From NCBI RefSeq assembly GCF_002295115.1, contig NZ_NSFV01000003.1:62001-126000 (forward strand): 64,000 nt of DNA, given 5' to 3'. The notes under the pieces were generated by a model, which saw nothing but the letters and a program-made list of their open reading frames with translations, was not told the DNA's origin and did not search any database. Shown piece by piece: positions 7,757-17,846 of the stretch. The DNA is from Mesorhizobium sp. WSM4311 (GTDB taxonomy: Bacteria > Pseudomonadota > Alphaproteobacteria > Rhizobiales > Rhizobiaceae). Numbering within the stretch: position 1 is the stretch's first letter; every line of letters starts with the position of its first letter. Both the position numbers and the translations under genes were made by a program.

Positions 7757-9019
7757 TCAACCTCCGGTTCCGACCCCGGCCCTGGCGGATGCGAACAGTG
7801 CAACGGCATTGGTGATGCTTTGTGCCGCCTTGCCGCGCCATTCCGCGTTAAGCAGCTGCGCCTCGTCCTTGGCATTCGAGAGATAGCCGAGTTCGACCAG
7901 AACCGATGGCACGTCCGGCGCCTTCAGCACCTTGAAGCCCGCGGAACGCTGCGGATTGTTGATGAGACCGACGCTGGTCGACAGCTGGCCGACCAGCGTG
8001 TGGGCGAAACTCATCGAGAAGGTGTGCGTCTCACGGCGGATCAGGTCGATCAGGATATCGGTCACTTCCTTATTGTCGTCCTTGATGACCATGCCGGCGA
8101 ACTGATCGGAGAGATTTTCGCGGTCGGCGAGCGCCTGCGCCTCGGGATCCGACGCCTTGTCGGAGACGGTGTAGACGGTGGCGCCGCGGATGCCCTTGAC
8201 GCTGATCGTATCGGCATGGATCGAAATCAGCAGGTCGGCCTCATGCTGGCGGGCGATGCGCACGCGGTCGTCCAGACGCAGATATTCATCGGTGTCACGG
8301 GTCATGAAGACATCGTATTTGCCGATGGCCGCGAGCTTGTCGCGCAGCTCCGTGGCGAAGGCCAGCGTGACGTTCTTCTCGATGGTGCCGTTCAGACCCT
8401 CGGCGCCGCCGTCGACGCCACCATGGCCGGGATCGATGACGACGGTGAAGCGGTGGCCGGGATTGGAGACCGGTCCGGTGCCAACCCGCCCGCCCTTGTC
8501 GGTCGAAACCGTCGAGCCGGTGGTCAGCGCCTGGTTGGCAAGGGCGGCGTCGAACTCCCGTTCGGAGGCGGCCGACATGTCGATGGCAATGCGGTAGCCG
8601 GTTCCGTCCTCATTCTTGAGCACATCCAGCTTGTCGACGGCGAACGGCCCCTTGCCGGTGACGATCAGCCGGGAAACGCCCTCGCCGAGCGCGCCCAGCC
8701 GCACACCCTTGACCAGGCCCCGCGGCTTCAAATCCTTGGCGTCGATGGCCAGCCTGGTGTTCGCCAGATCGATGACCAGACGATTGGGTCCGCGCAGCAG
8801 AAACCATTTGATATCAGGCTCGCGATCGAAATCCATGACGATGCGCATCTTGGTGGCATCGCCCGCCATCTTGTAGCCTTTTGCCACCAGCGGCGCATCG
8901 GCGGCGTCGGCAACGGAGAAAAAGGCTTGGGAAATCACCACCAGCAGCGACAGGCATAGAGCGGCAAGAATCCGGCTGCCAACACGACATCCCTTGTCTG
9001 TGAAGTCTGCCAGTCCCAT
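7757..9019 (-). CDS. amiC: N-acetylmuramoyl-L-alanine amidase (AmiC type)
   Basis: 420 residues. It is exported: the N-terminus has a hydrophobic segment (ILAALCLSLLVVISQAFF) with a likely cut after VADA. An AMIN domain (about residues 45-150, with VIDLANTR) should target it to septal peptidoglycan or the Tol-Pal zone. The catalytic Amidase_3 domain has VIDPGHGG (zinc His), the LISIHAD motif (zinc His) and the zinc/catalytic Glu in VLVELGYLSN. It cleaves the amide between MurNAc and L-Ala during daughter-cell separation. GGAAGAGAG precedes the start. It lies upstream of PBP1A. Confidence 0.95.
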   Translation of the reverse strand: MGLADFTDKGCRVGSRILAALCLSLLVVISQAFFSVADAADAPLVAKGYKMAGDATKMRIVMDFDREPDIKWFLLRGPNRLVIDLANTRLAIDAKDLKPRGLVKGVRLGALGEGVSRLIVTGKGPFAVDKLDVLKNEDGTGYRIAIDMSAASEREFDAALANQALTTGSTVSTDKGGRVGTGPVSNPGHRFTVVIDPGHGGVDGGAEGLNGTIEKNVTLAFATELRDKLAAIGKYDVFMTRDTDEYLRLDDRVRIARQHEADLLISIHADTISVKGIRGATVYTVSDKASDPEAQALADRENLSDQFAGMVIKDDNKEVTDILIDLIRRETHTFSMSFAHTLVGQLSTSVGLINNPQRSAGFKVLKAPDVPSVLVELGYLSNAKDEAQLLNAEWRGKAAQSITNAVALFASARAGVGTGG

Positions 9020-9669
9020 CTCTCTTCCAGTCGCTCCCGGTTTGGCGCCAGGCGCCCGCTCGTTTCGTCGAAGTGCCGGTTAGGCCGCGAACTCGATTAA
9101 CGATTGGTATCCAGAGAAGGTTAACCAAGCCTTTTCACGCAGGGTTCGGACCCAAGCTTACGTTACGGAACTGCTTTTTGCCGGCATCGGAAATCGGGGT
9201 TGCCTTCCACCCCGCCAAATCATAAAAGCGATAGTGGATCACTGCAATCCTGGAACCGCCCTCCTCCGCAGCTTCCTGCTACAGGGTCAGATGAAAGGCG
9301 GCTCCTTTCGCTTCACGCGAAAAGGCTTCAGGTGATTGCGACGAATTTCGCAGGTGTGCTCCCGTGGCGGGGGAATCACCTGCGTGAGGAAAACGGCCGG
9401 GTTTGTTCCCGTGCCGGCTCTGTATGAGCAAACAAGCTGGTCCGGTTTCCGGGCTTTGGTTCAAAAGGTTCCGCTGGTGACGATGGCTTCAAGCGCAATC
9501 ATGGAAAGGTCCGCATCAAACCGCGCCAGTATGGCAGCGGGCGGCACCGCCATGACACGCGGGCACCGTCCGGCGGACATTCAATTATCCGGCACCCACT
9601 CTCCAGACACACAGCAGCGGGCTTTACCCCGCCAGCTGCGGCTGACGGCTGCCGGGGGGAAACGAAATA
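9020..9669. other. 650-base divergent region between amiC and rne
   Basis: No coding frame here looks real. The left third should hold the amiC promoter and has two TTAAC elements (near 9098 and 9120). From about 9290 the sequence carries several hairpins in the rne orientation, described separately. The last 130 bases before the rne ATG are GC-rich; GGGGGGAAACG lies about 12 bases before the start and may serve as ribosome site. The length suggests that rne has a long 5' untranslated leader. Confidence 0.6.
9293..9384 (+). promoter_or_regulatory. Structured leader upstream of rne with competing hairpins
   Basis: Two sets of mutually exclusive stems are visible. GAAAGG (9293-9298) can pair with CCTTTC (9304-9309), but CCTTTCGC (9304-9311) can instead pair with GCGAAAAGG (9317-9325). 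Then GGTGATT (9331-9337) can pair with AATCACC (9374-9380), while CGCAGGTG (9349-9356) pairs perfectly with CACCTGCG (9377-9384), enclosing a smaller CCCG/CGGG stem. Leaders of rne are known in gammaproteobacteria to mediate feedback by RNase E cleavage. A similar role here is inference. Confidence 0.5.
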
Positions 9670-12612
9670 ATGCCCAACAAAATGCTGATAGACGCCTCCC
9701 ACCCGGAGGAAACACGCGTTGTCGTCGTACGCGGTAGCCGTATCGAAGAATTCGACTTTGAATCCCAGGACAAGAAGCAGCTCAAAGGAAATATCTACCT
9801 CGCCCGCGTAACGCGCGTCGAACCCTCCCTTCAGGCAGCCTTTGTCGAATATGGCGGCAACCGTCACGGTTTTCTCGCCTTCAGTGAAATACACCCCGAC
9901 TACTACCAGATCCCGGTCGCCGACCGTCAGGCGTTGCTGCGCGCCGAAGCGCAGGAAGCCGAGGACGAAGAGGACGAGGATGGTGACGGCGATGACCGCC
10001 AGAGCCGCGATCGCGGACGGCGCGGACGCCGGCGCGGCGGCAAGAGCCGCGAGCGCGGTGAGCACAAGCGCGATACGGGCGAGGCAGGCGAAGGCTCCGG
10101 CGAGCCAAGCGAAGGCAACGACGGCGGCGACATCGCTGTCGAGGAGATTTCACCCGAGATCATCGAACACGCAGCCGATACATCGGAACATTCAGATCCC
10201 TCGGGGCATGCCGATACATCAGGCCATGATGAAGGTTCCGCCGAGCAGGACGAAACCGAAACCCGCGAGGGTGGTCCGACATCGATCGCCGCCGCGGTCG
10301 AAGGCGATGTGATTTCCGAACCTGTCTCGCAGACGGAACAGGCCTCTGAAACCACATCCAGCGACAATGATCGCGGCATGCTGGAGGAAGTACAGTCCTT
10401 GCATCCCGACGATCACGAGGTCGAATCGGTCGGCGCCGAGGATGCTCTGGAAGAAGTGCGCAACCGTCGCAAGCCGGTGCGCCGCCAGTACAAGATCCAG
10501 GAAGTGATCAAGCGCCGGCAGATCCTGCTGGTTCAGGTCGTCAAGGAAGAGCGCGGCAACAAGGGCGCCGCACTCACCACCTATCTGTCGCTTGCCGGCC
10601 GCTATTCGGTGCTGATGCCGAACACGGCGCGCGGCGGCGGCATTTCGCGCAAGATCACCAGTGCGGTCGACCGCAAGCGCCTGAAGGAGGTCGTTGCCGA
10701 TCTCGAAGTGCCGCAAGGCATGGGCGTCATCCTGCGCACCGCCGGCGAGAGCCGCACCAAGGCCGAGATCAAGCGCGACTACGAATATCTGATGCGGCTT
10801 TGGGAAAACGTCCGCAGCCTCACCTTACAATCGACGGCCCCTGCCCTGGTCTATGAGGAAGGCAGCCTGATCAAGCGCTCGGTGCGCGACCTCTACAACA
10901 AGGATATCGACGAGATCCTTGTCTCCGGCGAGGAAGGCTACCGCGAAGCCAAGGACTTCATGCGCATGCTGATGCCGAGCCACGCCAAGGTGGTTCAGCC
11001 GTTCCGCGATACGACGCCGATTTTCGTGCGCAACGGCATCGAGGCGCAGCTCGACCGCATGCTGCAGCCGCAGGTGACGTTGAAGAGCGGCGGCTACATC
11101 ATCATCAACCAGACCGAGGCCCTGGTTGCCATCGACGTCAATTCGGGCCGCTCCACCAAGGAGCACTCGATCGAGGACACCGCCCTCCACACCAATCTGG
11201 AAGCGGCCGAGGAAGTAGCCCGCCAGCTCAGGCTGCGCGATCTTGCCGGCCTGATCGTCATCGACTTCATCGACATGGAGGAGAACCGCAACAACCGCTC
11301 CGTCGAGAAGCGGTTGAAGGATCACCTCAAGAACGACCGGGCCCGCATCCAGGTCGGCCGAATCTCGCATTTCGGCCTGATGGAGATGTCACGCCAGCGC
11401 ATCCGCGCCAGCGTGCTGGAATCGACCATGAAGCCCTGCCCGCATTGCGGCGGCACCGGCCATGTCAGGTCCGATTCTTCCGTCGCGCTGATGGTGGTGC
11501 GGGCGATCGAGGAATTCCTGCTCAAGGATTCGCGCAGCCACATCACCGTGCGCACGCCGGCGGCGACCGCGCTCTACGTACTCAACCACAAGCGCGGCAC
11601 GCTGGTGGAACTCGAAAGCCGTTTCGGCCTGACCATCACCATCGAGGCCGACGATACGGTTGGCGCGCAGCATTACGCGATCTTCCGCGGCGCGCTGGCC
11701 GAGAAGCCCGAGGGCTTCGTCGAGGTGCGCAGCCTGCCGGCCTATGTCGAGCCGGAAGAGCCCGAGGACGAGATTGCCGTCGTCGAGGAAGACGATGAGG
11801 TCGTGGTCCAGGCCGAGCAGCCGCGCCAGCAGCCGCAGCAGCAGCCGCGGCCTGCCGGCAGCGAAGATGGCGAAGGCCGCGACCGCAAGCGTCGCAAGCG
11901 CCGCAGACGGCGCGGTGGGCGAGATCGCGACCGCGAGCATGGCGCCCCGACGGACGGGGCATCCACCTCCACTCCGGCCGGCGATTTCGCCGGCGCGGCA
12001 GACGTGGCAGGCGATGACGACGGCGAACAGGACGACGACGCCCCGATCGTTGCCAGCGCGTCCGACGAGGCGGTGCAGGCCGCCGATGACAGCCAGGGCA
12101 AGAAGCGCCGGCGCGGCAAGCGCGGCGGCAAGCGCAACCGTCGCGAAGACGGTGAAGGCGAGACCGAGGCAAGCGCCAATGAGGCGACCGAGGCTTCCGA
12201 AGCCGATGCTTCCGAAAGCGAGCCTGCCTCGATCGAGCCGGTGGCTGTTGCTGCCGCGACGGAAGAGCCGGTGGCCGCGGTGAGCGAAGAGGTGGCGAGC
12301 ACCGAGAAGCCCAAGAAGCCGCGTCGTGCAGCCAAGCCGAAGAAGGCAGCCGCCGAAGCCGTGGCCGAAACGACCGTCGCCGAAGCGGCCGCGGAAACGC
12401 CGGTCGAAACACCGGTGGCGGTTGTTGAAGAGACAGCGGTTGCACCCGTTGCGGAAGAGCCTTCCAAGGCCCGTCCGTCCAGGCGCAAGCCCGCGGCAAT
12501 CGATGCACCGGTGGTGCCGGTGGTGTCCTCGACCGTCGCCGATGAGCCGGAAGCCAAGACCGAAGAAAAGCCGAAGCGCGCCGGCTGGTGGCAGCGGAAG
12601 GGCTTTTTCTAG
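9670..12612 (+). CDS. rne: Ribonuclease E
   Basis: 980-residue endoribonuclease that starts mRNA decay and processes rRNA and tRNA. The S1 RNA-binding domain begins KGNIYLARVTRVEPSLQAAF and is split by a long acidic and Arg-rich insertion (about residues 97-270) before resuming at RRQILLVQVVKEERG. The DNase I-like catalytic core has VAIDVNSG (Asp about 487) and VIDFIDME (Asp about 531). The zinc-link CPHCGG is near residue 589. The C-terminal 260 residues are low-complexity Arg, Glu, Ala and Lys runs (for example RKRRKRRRRRGGR), the expected disordered scaffold for degradosome partners. The gene ends GWWQRKGFF and is followed by a strong terminator. Confidence 0.96.
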   Translation: MPNKMLIDASHPEETRVVVVRGSRIEEFDFESQDKKQLKGNIYLARVTRVEPSLQAAFVEYGGNRHGFLAFSEIHPDYYQIPVADRQALLRAEAQEAEDEEDEDGDGDDRQSRDRGRRGRRRGGKSRERGEHKRDTGEAGEGSGEPSEGNDGGDIAVEEISPEIIEHAADTSEHSDPSGHADTSGHDEGSAEQDETETREGGPTSIAAAVEGDVISEPVSQTEQASETTSSDNDRGMLEEVQSLHPDDHEVESVGAEDALEEVRNRRKPVRRQYKIQEVIKRRQILLVQVVKEERGNKGAALTTYLSLAGRYSVLMPNTARGGGISRKITSAVDRKRLKEVVADLEVPQGMGVILRTAGESRTKAEIKRDYEYLMRLWENVRSLTLQSTAPALVYEEGSLIKRSVRDLYNKDIDEILVSGEEGYREAKDFMRMLMPSHAKVVQPFRDTTPIFVRNGIEAQLDRMLQPQVTLKSGGYIIINQTEALVAIDVNSGRSTKEHSIEDTALHTNLEAAEEVARQLRLRDLAGLIVIDFIDMEENRNNRSVEKRLKDHLKNDRARIQVGRISHFGLMEMSRQRIRASVLESTMKPCPHCGGTGHVRSDSSVALMVVRAIEEFLLKDSRSHITVRTPAATALYVLNHKRGTLVELESRFGLTITIEADDTVGAQHYAIFRGALAEKPEGFVEVRSLPAYVEPEEPEDEIAVVEEDDEVVVQAEQPRQQPQQQPRPAGSEDGEGRDRKRRKRRRRRGGRDRDREHGAPTDGASTSTPAGDFAGAADVAGDDDGEQDDDAPIVASASDEAVQAADDSQGKKRRRGKRGGKRNRREDGEGETEASANEATEASEADASESEPASIEPVAVAAATEEPVAAVSEEVASTEKPKKPRRAAKPKKAAAEAVAETTVAEAAAETPVETPVAVVEETAVAPVAEEPSKARPSRRKPAAIDAPVVPVVSSTVADEPEAKTEEKPKRAGWWQRKGFF

Positions 12613-12645
12613 GCCTTTCAACTGGTTGAAGTGGCTTTTTAATAA

Positions 12646-12685
12646 GAAAATCCCGCGCCGATCGAAAGACGGCGCGGGATTTTTC
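12646..12685. terminator. Bidirectional terminator between rne and glsA
   Basis: GAAAATCCCGCGCCG, a 9-base loop and CGGCGCGGGATTTTTC form a perfect stem with A and T tracts on both sides. The two flanking genes converge on it, so it probably serves both. Confidence 0.9.
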
Positions 12686-12719
12686 ACATCGGGCGTTCCA
12701 ACCGTTGGCGAAACGCTGG

Positions 12720-13685
12720 CTAAGGCGCGAAGATCGACCAGTTCATCATCCTGGCCAGCTTTTCCAGCGCGATCGAACCCAGCTTGGAATTGCCGTTGGC
12801 GTTGAGACCGGGCGACCACACCGCAAGCGATGCCACACCCGGCACAATGCCCAATATGCCGCCGCCGACGCCGCTTTTTCCCGGAATGCCGACACGGAAG
12901 GCGAAATCGCCGGAGCCGTCATAGTGGCCGCAGGTCAGCATCATGGCGCCGATCCGGCGCGCCCGTTCGGCCGACACCACGGAATGGCCGGTCGCCGGGT
13001 TCCTGCCGCCATTGGCGAGGAAGCGGCCGGCCATCGCCAGCTGCCGGCAACTCATGGCTATGGCGCAATGGTGGAAATAGACGCCCAACGCCAGTTCCGG
13101 CGCATGATGAAGATTGCCGAAGGATTTCATGTAGTTGGCGAGCGCGAAGTTGCGATAGCCGGTGGCACGTTCGGACGCCGCGACCTCGTGGTCGATGATG
13201 ATGCTCTCGTCGTCGGCAAGAAACTGGATGAAGCGCAGGATCTCGCCGATCGCCTCGCGCGGCTGGTGACCGGCAAGCAGTATGTCGGAAATGACGATGG
13301 CGCCGGCATTGATGAACGGATTGCGCGGAATGCCGTTCTCGTGCTCGAGCTGGACGATCGAGTTGAACGGGTTGCCCGAAGGCTCGCGCCCTACCCGCTT
13401 CCACAGCGCGTCGCCGACATTGCCGAGCGCCAGCGTCAAGGTGAACATCTTGGAGATGCTCTGGATCGAAAATGCCTGGTCGGCATCGCCCGCCATCAGC
13501 ACGCGGCCGTCATTGGTGACGGCGGCAATGCCGAATTTCCTTGGATCGACCTTGCCCAATTGCGGAATGTAGGTGGCGACATCGCCACGATCGGTGCGTT
13601 CGGCCATTTCGGCGGCGACCTCAGCCAATGCCTGATCAAGTTTGGGGGCCTGTTCGAGTTTGGTGGCCTGTTCGAGTTCCGGCAT
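12720..13685 (-). CDS. glsA: Glutaminase A
   Basis: 321 residues, slightly longer than the usual 305-310. It hydrolyses L-glutamine to glutamate and ammonia in the cytoplasm. The serine beta-lactamase-like fold is shown by SIQSISKMF (SxxK Ser-Lys pair), NPFINAGAI and a Gly-rich C-terminal motif ([11 protein letters not shown]). The extra N-terminal residues are a short imperfect repeat ([16 protein letters not shown]). The start codon lies 4 bases after the stop of the upstream aminotransferase gene, so the two form an operon. Confidence 0.95.
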   Translation of the reverse strand: MPELEQATKLEQAPKLDQALAEVAAEMAERTDRGDVATYIPQLGKVDPRKFGIAAVTNDGRVLMAGDADQAFSIQSISKMFTLTLALGNVGDALWKRVGREPSGNPFNSIVQLEHENGIPRNPFINAGAIVISDILLAGHQPREAIGEILRFIQFLADDESIIIDHEVAASERATGYRNFALANYMKSFGNLHHAPELALGVYFHHCAIAMSCRQLAMAGRFLANGGRNPATGHSVVSAERARRIGAMMLTCGHYDGSGDFAFRVGIPGKSGVGGGILGIVPGVASLAVWSPGLNANGNSKLGSIALEKLARMMNWSIFAP

Positions 13686-13689
13686 GGCG

Positions 13690-14838
13690 CTACCTCAACC
13701 AGCGTTCGATGCGCGCCATCGCCTCGACCATGTCATCGTGGCTGCCGGCATAGGAAAACCGCATCGTGCGATGTCCGGCCTGGGTGTCGAAGTCGCGGCC
13801 GGGCGTCGCCGCCACATGCGCATCGGCCAGCATCTTGCGCGCGAAGGCCATGCTGTCATTGGTGTGGCGGGTGACATCGCAGAACGCATAGAAGGCGCCG
13901 TCCATGGGCGCGGCCAGCGGGAAGCTGAGTTCCGGCAGGCGTTTCATCAGCAGTTCACGGTTCCAGGCATAGCGGCCCTTGACCGCTTCCAGCTCTTCGG
14001 TAGCGGCAAAGGCTTCGATCGCGGCGATCTGCGACAGTTCCGGTGGCGAAATGTAGAGGCTCTGGGCGATGCGTTCGACCGGCCGCACCAGCGCTTCCGG
14101 CAACACCATCCAGCCGATGCGCCAGCCGGTCATGCAATAGTATTTCGAGAAGGAATTGATCACCGTGACGCTATTGCCGAAGGCAAGTGCGGTGGTGTCG
14201 GGCGCACCATAGGCCAACCGGTGGTAGATCTCGTCGGAAATGACGGCGATGCCCAGTGCCTCCGCCGTCTCGACCAGCGTCGACAGTTCGTCGGCCGGTA
14301 TGACGGCTCCGGTCGGGTTGGCGGGACTCGCGAAAAGCACACCCTTCAACGGCTTCTCGCGATGCGCGGCCTCCAGGTGACCGGCATGCAGATAGGCTGC
14401 GTCGCCAAGCGCGATCTCGACCACATCGATGCCGAGTGCCGCCATGATGTTGCGATAGGCGGGATAGCCGGGTGCCGCGATGGCAACGCGATCGCCCGGA
14501 TCGAACATCGCCAGGAAGGCGAGATTGAAGGCCGCCGACGAACCCGTGGTCACCGCGATCCGCGCGGGCTCGACTTCGAGCCGATAGTGATCCGCGTAAT
14601 GCGCTGCGATCGCCTTGCGCAGTCCAGCCAGCCCCAGCGTGTCGGTGTAGCCGATGCGGCCGACCTGCAAGGCCTCGGCCGCGGCGGCGCGAACCCGCGC
14701 GGGCGCCGGGTCGGACGGCTGCCCGACCGCCATGGAGATCACCGGCACGCCTTGCGCCTTCAGCCGGTTCGCTTCGGCCAGCACATCCATGGCGTGGAAT
14801 GGCTCGACATTGCCGCGACGTGAGAGCGAAACGACCAT
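13690..14838 (-). CDS. Class I/II PLP-dependent aminotransferase
   Basis: 382 residues, typical of the AspC/AatA-like fold type I family. The start at 14838 is preceded by GGGATAGGGATAAA. Longer in-frame starts would add a 38-residue extension with no family support. Visible marks are the substrate-binding ASPANPTG, the cofactor Asp and Tyr in [13 protein letters not shown], the Schiff-base Lys in [16 protein letters not shown] and a C-terminal RFSYAGS Arg. Family members transfer amino groups between amino acids and 2-oxoacids; the exact substrate is open. It is the first gene of an operon with glutaminase, and the product glutamate could be its amino donor (inference). Confidence 0.9.
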   Translation of the reverse strand: MVVSLSRRGNVEPFHAMDVLAEANRLKAQGVPVISMAVGQPSDPAPARVRAAAAEALQVGRIGYTDTLGLAGLRKAIAAHYADHYRLEVEPARIAVTTGSSAAFNLAFLAMFDPGDRVAIAAPGYPAYRNIMAALGIDVVEIALGDAAYLHAGHLEAAHREKPLKGVLFASPANPTGAVIPADELSTLVETAEALGIAVISDEIYHRLAYGAPDTTALAFGNSVTVINSFSKYYCMTGWRIGWMVLPEALVRPVERIAQSLYISPPELSQIAAIEAFAATEELEAVKGRYAWNRELLMKRLPELSFPLAAPMDGAFYAFCDVTRHTNDSMAFARKMLADAHVAATPGRDFDTQAGHRTMRFSYAGSHDDMVEAMARIERWLR

Positions 14839-14984
14839 TTTATCCCTATCCCGACGGTTTGGCGCGCCGCGCCCCCGAATACATGCGCCGCACAAATGCC
14901 CGATTGATGTGAGGATCACAAGTTGAGGAAGTTTCCGGTGCCGACTTTTCATCTTTCGCCCGCTCGTCTACCAGTGGACACGTC

Positions 14985-16376
14985 ATGTTGAGCCGACCCA
15001 GATCGACGATTGCCAGGATTGCGCGTGTTTTCACGACGCTTTCGCTTGGCCTTGCCGTTGGCGTGGCAAGTTCGGTCACCGCCTTCGCCCAGAGCGTTCC
15101 GGTGGTCCGCGATGCCGAGATCGAGGCTTTGGTGCGCGACTATGCGCGGCCGATCTTCAAGGCGGCAGGGCTTGCGAATGACGGCATCGACATCGTCCTG
15201 GTCAATGATTCCAGCTTCAACGCTTTCGTCACCGGGCGACGGCTGTTCATCAACACCGGCGCGCTGATGACGGCTGAAACGCCCAACGAGATCATCGGCG
15301 TCATCGCGCACGAGGCCGGCCATATCGCCGGCGGCCACCAGCAGAAACTGCGTGATCAGCTCGAGCGCGCCAAGACGATGGCCATCATTGCGACCTTGCT
15401 TGGCGCGGGTGCGATGGTCGCTGGCGCGACCACCAACAGCCGCGGCCTTGCCGGCGCCGGCATGGGCGTGGCCGCCGGCGGCGGCGAGATGGCACAGCGC
15501 AGCATCCTCGCCTACCAGCGCACCGAGGAGATAACGGCCGACCGCTCCGCCATCACCTATCTCAACGCCACCGGCCAGTCCGGCATGGGCATGCTGAAGA
15601 CGTTCCGCCGCTTCCAGACCGCGCTGTCGCTTTCGGGTGCGCAAGTCGACCCCTATCGGATCAGCCACCCGATGCCGCAGGAGCGCATCGCCAATCTCGA
15701 AGTGCTGGTGAAGCAGAGCCCCAATGTCGACAAGCTCGACCCGCCGGCGCTGCAGCAGCGCCATGACATGATGCGGGTTAAGATCGCCGTCTACATGGAA
15801 GGCCAGGCCACCGCAGCGCGGCTGATGCAAAAAATGAGAGGCAGCCTCGCCGGGCAGTATGGCGACGCCCAATCGACCTACCTTTACGGCGACATCGCCG
15901 GCGCGCTCGCCAAGACCAATGCCCTGATCAAGGCGCAGCCGAAGAATGCCTATTTCCAGGAGTTGCGCGGCGACATCCTGATGAAAGCCAACAAGCCCAA
16001 GGACGCGGCGGAAGCCTACGCCAAGGCGGTCAGCCTCGATCCGGCGCGGTCGGGCTTGCTGCCTGTCTCGCTCGGCCAGGCGCTGATGGCGGTCGGCACG
16101 CCTGACTCGCTGAAGAAGGCCGTCGTGCAGATCAACAATGGCCTGGGTCGCGACAAGGAAAATTCCGAAGGCTATCGCTACCTGGCGCAGGCTTACGGCG
16201 AGTTGGGTGACATACCGGGCGCCGAGCTTGCGACCGCAGAAGGTCATTTCTATTCCGGTAACTACAAGGATGCGAAGATCTTCGCCATGCGGGCGCAGCA
16301 GCAGATGAAGCGCGGCGAGCCGCGCTGGATACGCGCCCAGGACATCATAAACTACAAATCGTCAAACAAGATCTAG
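14985..16376 (+). CDS. Periplasmic M48 metalloprotease with TPR-like C-terminus (BepA-like)
   Basis: 463 residues. It has a cleavable signal peptide (core TTLSLGLAVGVASSVTAFA-Q). The M48 zinc site is VIAHEAGHIAGGH near residue 108, with the third ligand region after YQRTEEITADRSAI. The C-terminal half has helical repeat character (KAQPKNAYFQELRGDIL, KPKDAAEAYAKAVSLDP) like TPRs. Family members such as BepA monitor outer-membrane protein assembly and degrade stalled substrates. It is divergent from the aminotransferase and followed by a DsbA-like gene 63 bases later, so both may belong to envelope quality control. Confidence 0.92.
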   Translation: MLSRPRSTIARIARVFTTLSLGLAVGVASSVTAFAQSVPVVRDAEIEALVRDYARPIFKAAGLANDGIDIVLVNDSSFNAFVTGRRLFINTGALMTAETPNEIIGVIAHEAGHIAGGHQQKLRDQLERAKTMAIIATLLGAGAMVAGATTNSRGLAGAGMGVAAGGGEMAQRSILAYQRTEEITADRSAITYLNATGQSGMGMLKTFRRFQTALSLSGAQVDPYRISHPMPQERIANLEVLVKQSPNVDKLDPPALQQRHDMMRVKIAVYMEGQATAARLMQKMRGSLAGQYGDAQSTYLYGDIAGALAKTNALIKAQPKNAYFQELRGDILMKANKPKDAAEAYAKAVSLDPARSGLLPVSLGQALMAVGTPDSLKKAVVQINNGLGRDKENSEGYRYLAQAYGELGDIPGAELATAEGHFYSGNYKDAKIFAMRAQQQMKRGEPRWIRAQDIINYKSSNKI

Positions 16377-16439
16377 TGAACCTTCCGGTCACGCACTGCG
16401 ACACAGCCGGACCAGGAACAGGCAAAAGGAACGAGAACG

Positions 16440-17240
16440 ATGAAAAAGGCACTGCTGTTGGGCACCACGGGGGTCGCTGTTGTCCTTGCCATGCTGGCTT
16501 TCGGTTTCGTGGCCGGCAGCCCACAGATCGCCAAGGCCGGTACGGCACAGCCCGTCCAGACGGCGGCCGATACCAAGATCGACCGCGCCGAGGTCGAAGG
16601 GATCATCCGCGACTATCTCCTGAAGAACCCGGAAGTGCTGCTCGAAGTGCAGGACGCGCTCGAAGCCAAGCAGAAGGAAGAGCAGCGCATCGCCGCGCTC
16701 GGCGTCATCAAGGGCGCGAAGGACCAGATTTTCAACTCCGCCTTCGACGGCGTCGTCGGCAATCCGAACGGCAAGGTGACGATCGTCGAGTTCTACGACT
16801 ACAATTGCGGCTTCTGTAAACGCGCCATCGAGGACATGCGGGCGCTGACCAAATCAGATCCGGATCTGCGCTTCGTCCTCAAGGAGTTCCCGATCCTCGG
16901 CCCGGATTCGCAGAAAGCCAGCGTGGTTTCGATGGCGTTCCACCTGATGATGCCGGAAAAGTACGGCGAGTTCCACAATGCGCTGCTCGGCGGCCAGGGG
17001 CGTGCCACCGAGGCGGCCGCGATCAAGATCGCGCTTTCGCTCGGCGCCGACGAGGCGACGCTGCGCGAGAAGATGAAGGATGCTTCGATCCCCGAGGCCT
17101 TCTCCAAGACCTACGATCTTGCCAACAAGCTGGCGATCACCGGAACGCCGTCCTACGTCGTCGGCAACGAGGTCGTGTTCGGGGCTCTCGGCCAGGAGGT
17201 GTTGGCGGAAAAGATCAAGGCGGTGAAAGCCGCACTTTGA
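16440..17240 (+). CDS. DsbA-family periplasmic thiol-disulphide oxidoreductase
   Basis: 266 residues with an N-terminal hydrophobic signal (TTGVAVVLAMLAFGFVAGS). An N-terminal helical extension of the Com1/ScsC type follows (VEGIIRDYLLKNPEVLLEVQ). The thioredoxin domain has FYDYNCGFCKRAIEDM, giving the CGFC active site, and the cis-Pro loop ITGTPSYVVG. Such proteins form, break or shuffle disulphides in secreted proteins. The extension may support oligomerisation, as in ScsC, so isomerase activity is possible. A GAACGAGAACG stretch precedes the ATG. Confidence 0.92.
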   Translation: MKKALLLGTTGVAVVLAMLAFGFVAGSPQIAKAGTAQPVQTAADTKIDRAEVEGIIRDYLLKNPEVLLEVQDALEAKQKEEQRIAALGVIKGAKDQIFNSAFDGVVGNPNGKVTIVEFYDYNCGFCKRAIEDMRALTKSDPDLRFVLKEFPILGPDSQKASVVSMAFHLMMPEKYGEFHNALLGGQGRATEAAAIKIALSLGADEATLREKMKDASIPEAFSKTYDLANKLAITGTPSYVVGNEVVFGALGQEVLAEKIKAVKAAL

Positions 17241-17346
17241 TCAGTCCGGAGTTTTCTTCACGGGCGCATTTCGGCCTGTTGTGGACAGTGAAAGAACGCA
17301 CTTGCGCTCTTTTCGCGGACGACTATGCCCGGTATAGAGGCCCAGC

Positions 17347-17367
17347 GCGCCGGTTTGATACCGGCGC
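17347..17367 (+). promoter_or_regulatory. Hairpin in the aroQ leader
   Basis: GCGCCGG, a 7-base loop and CCGGCGC form a perfect stem 18 bases before the TTG start of aroQ. It has no T-run, so it is probably a leader or mRNA-stability element and not a terminator. Confidence 0.4.
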
Positions 17368-17385
17368 CAGAAAAGGTCGGTTTTT

Positions 17386-17820
17386 TTGAAAACGGTTTTC
17401 GTCCTGAACGGTCCCAATCTCAACGCGCTCGGCAAGCGCGAGCCGGGCATCTATGGCGGCAAGACGCTTGCCGCGATCGCCGACGACTGCAAGCAGTTGG
17501 GCACGGCGCTCGGGCTCGAGATCGATTTCCGCCAGTCGAACCACGAGGGTGACCTTGTCGACTGGATCCAGGAAGCCGGCGACAAGGCTTCCGGCATCGT
17601 CATCAATCCAGGCGCCTACAGCCACACCTCGATCGCCATCCATGACGCCATCCGTTCGGTCGCACCGCTGCCGGTCGCCGAAGTTCACCTTTCCAACATC
17701 CATGCGCGGGAATCATTCCGCCACGTCTCCATGGTCGCGCCGGTCGCCGTCGGCATGATCTGTGGCTTTGGGCCGCTCGGCTATACGCTGGCGCTACAGG
17801 CGCTGGCCGCACGCCTATGA
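17386..17820 (+). CDS. aroQ: 3-dehydroquinate dehydratase, type II
   Basis: 144 residues, the normal size. It makes 3-dehydroshikimate in the shikimate pathway. Motifs are [19 protein letters not shown] (catalytic Tyr in the flexible lid), [10 protein letters not shown], and [15 protein letters not shown] with the active-site His. Start: TTG at 17386, giving [11 protein letters not shown], with AAAAGGTCGG upstream; no ATG lies nearby. It heads a tight run with accB, accC and aat. Confidence 0.96.
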   Translation: MKTVFVLNGPNLNALGKREPGIYGGKTLAAIADDCKQLGTALGLEIDFRQSNHEGDLVDWIQEAGDKASGIVINPGAYSHTSIAIHDAIRSVAPLPVAEVHLSNIHARESFRHVSMVAPVAVGMICGFGPLGYTLALQALAARL

Positions 17821-17846
17821 CCGGCCAACAAACAGAAGGCTCGAAA

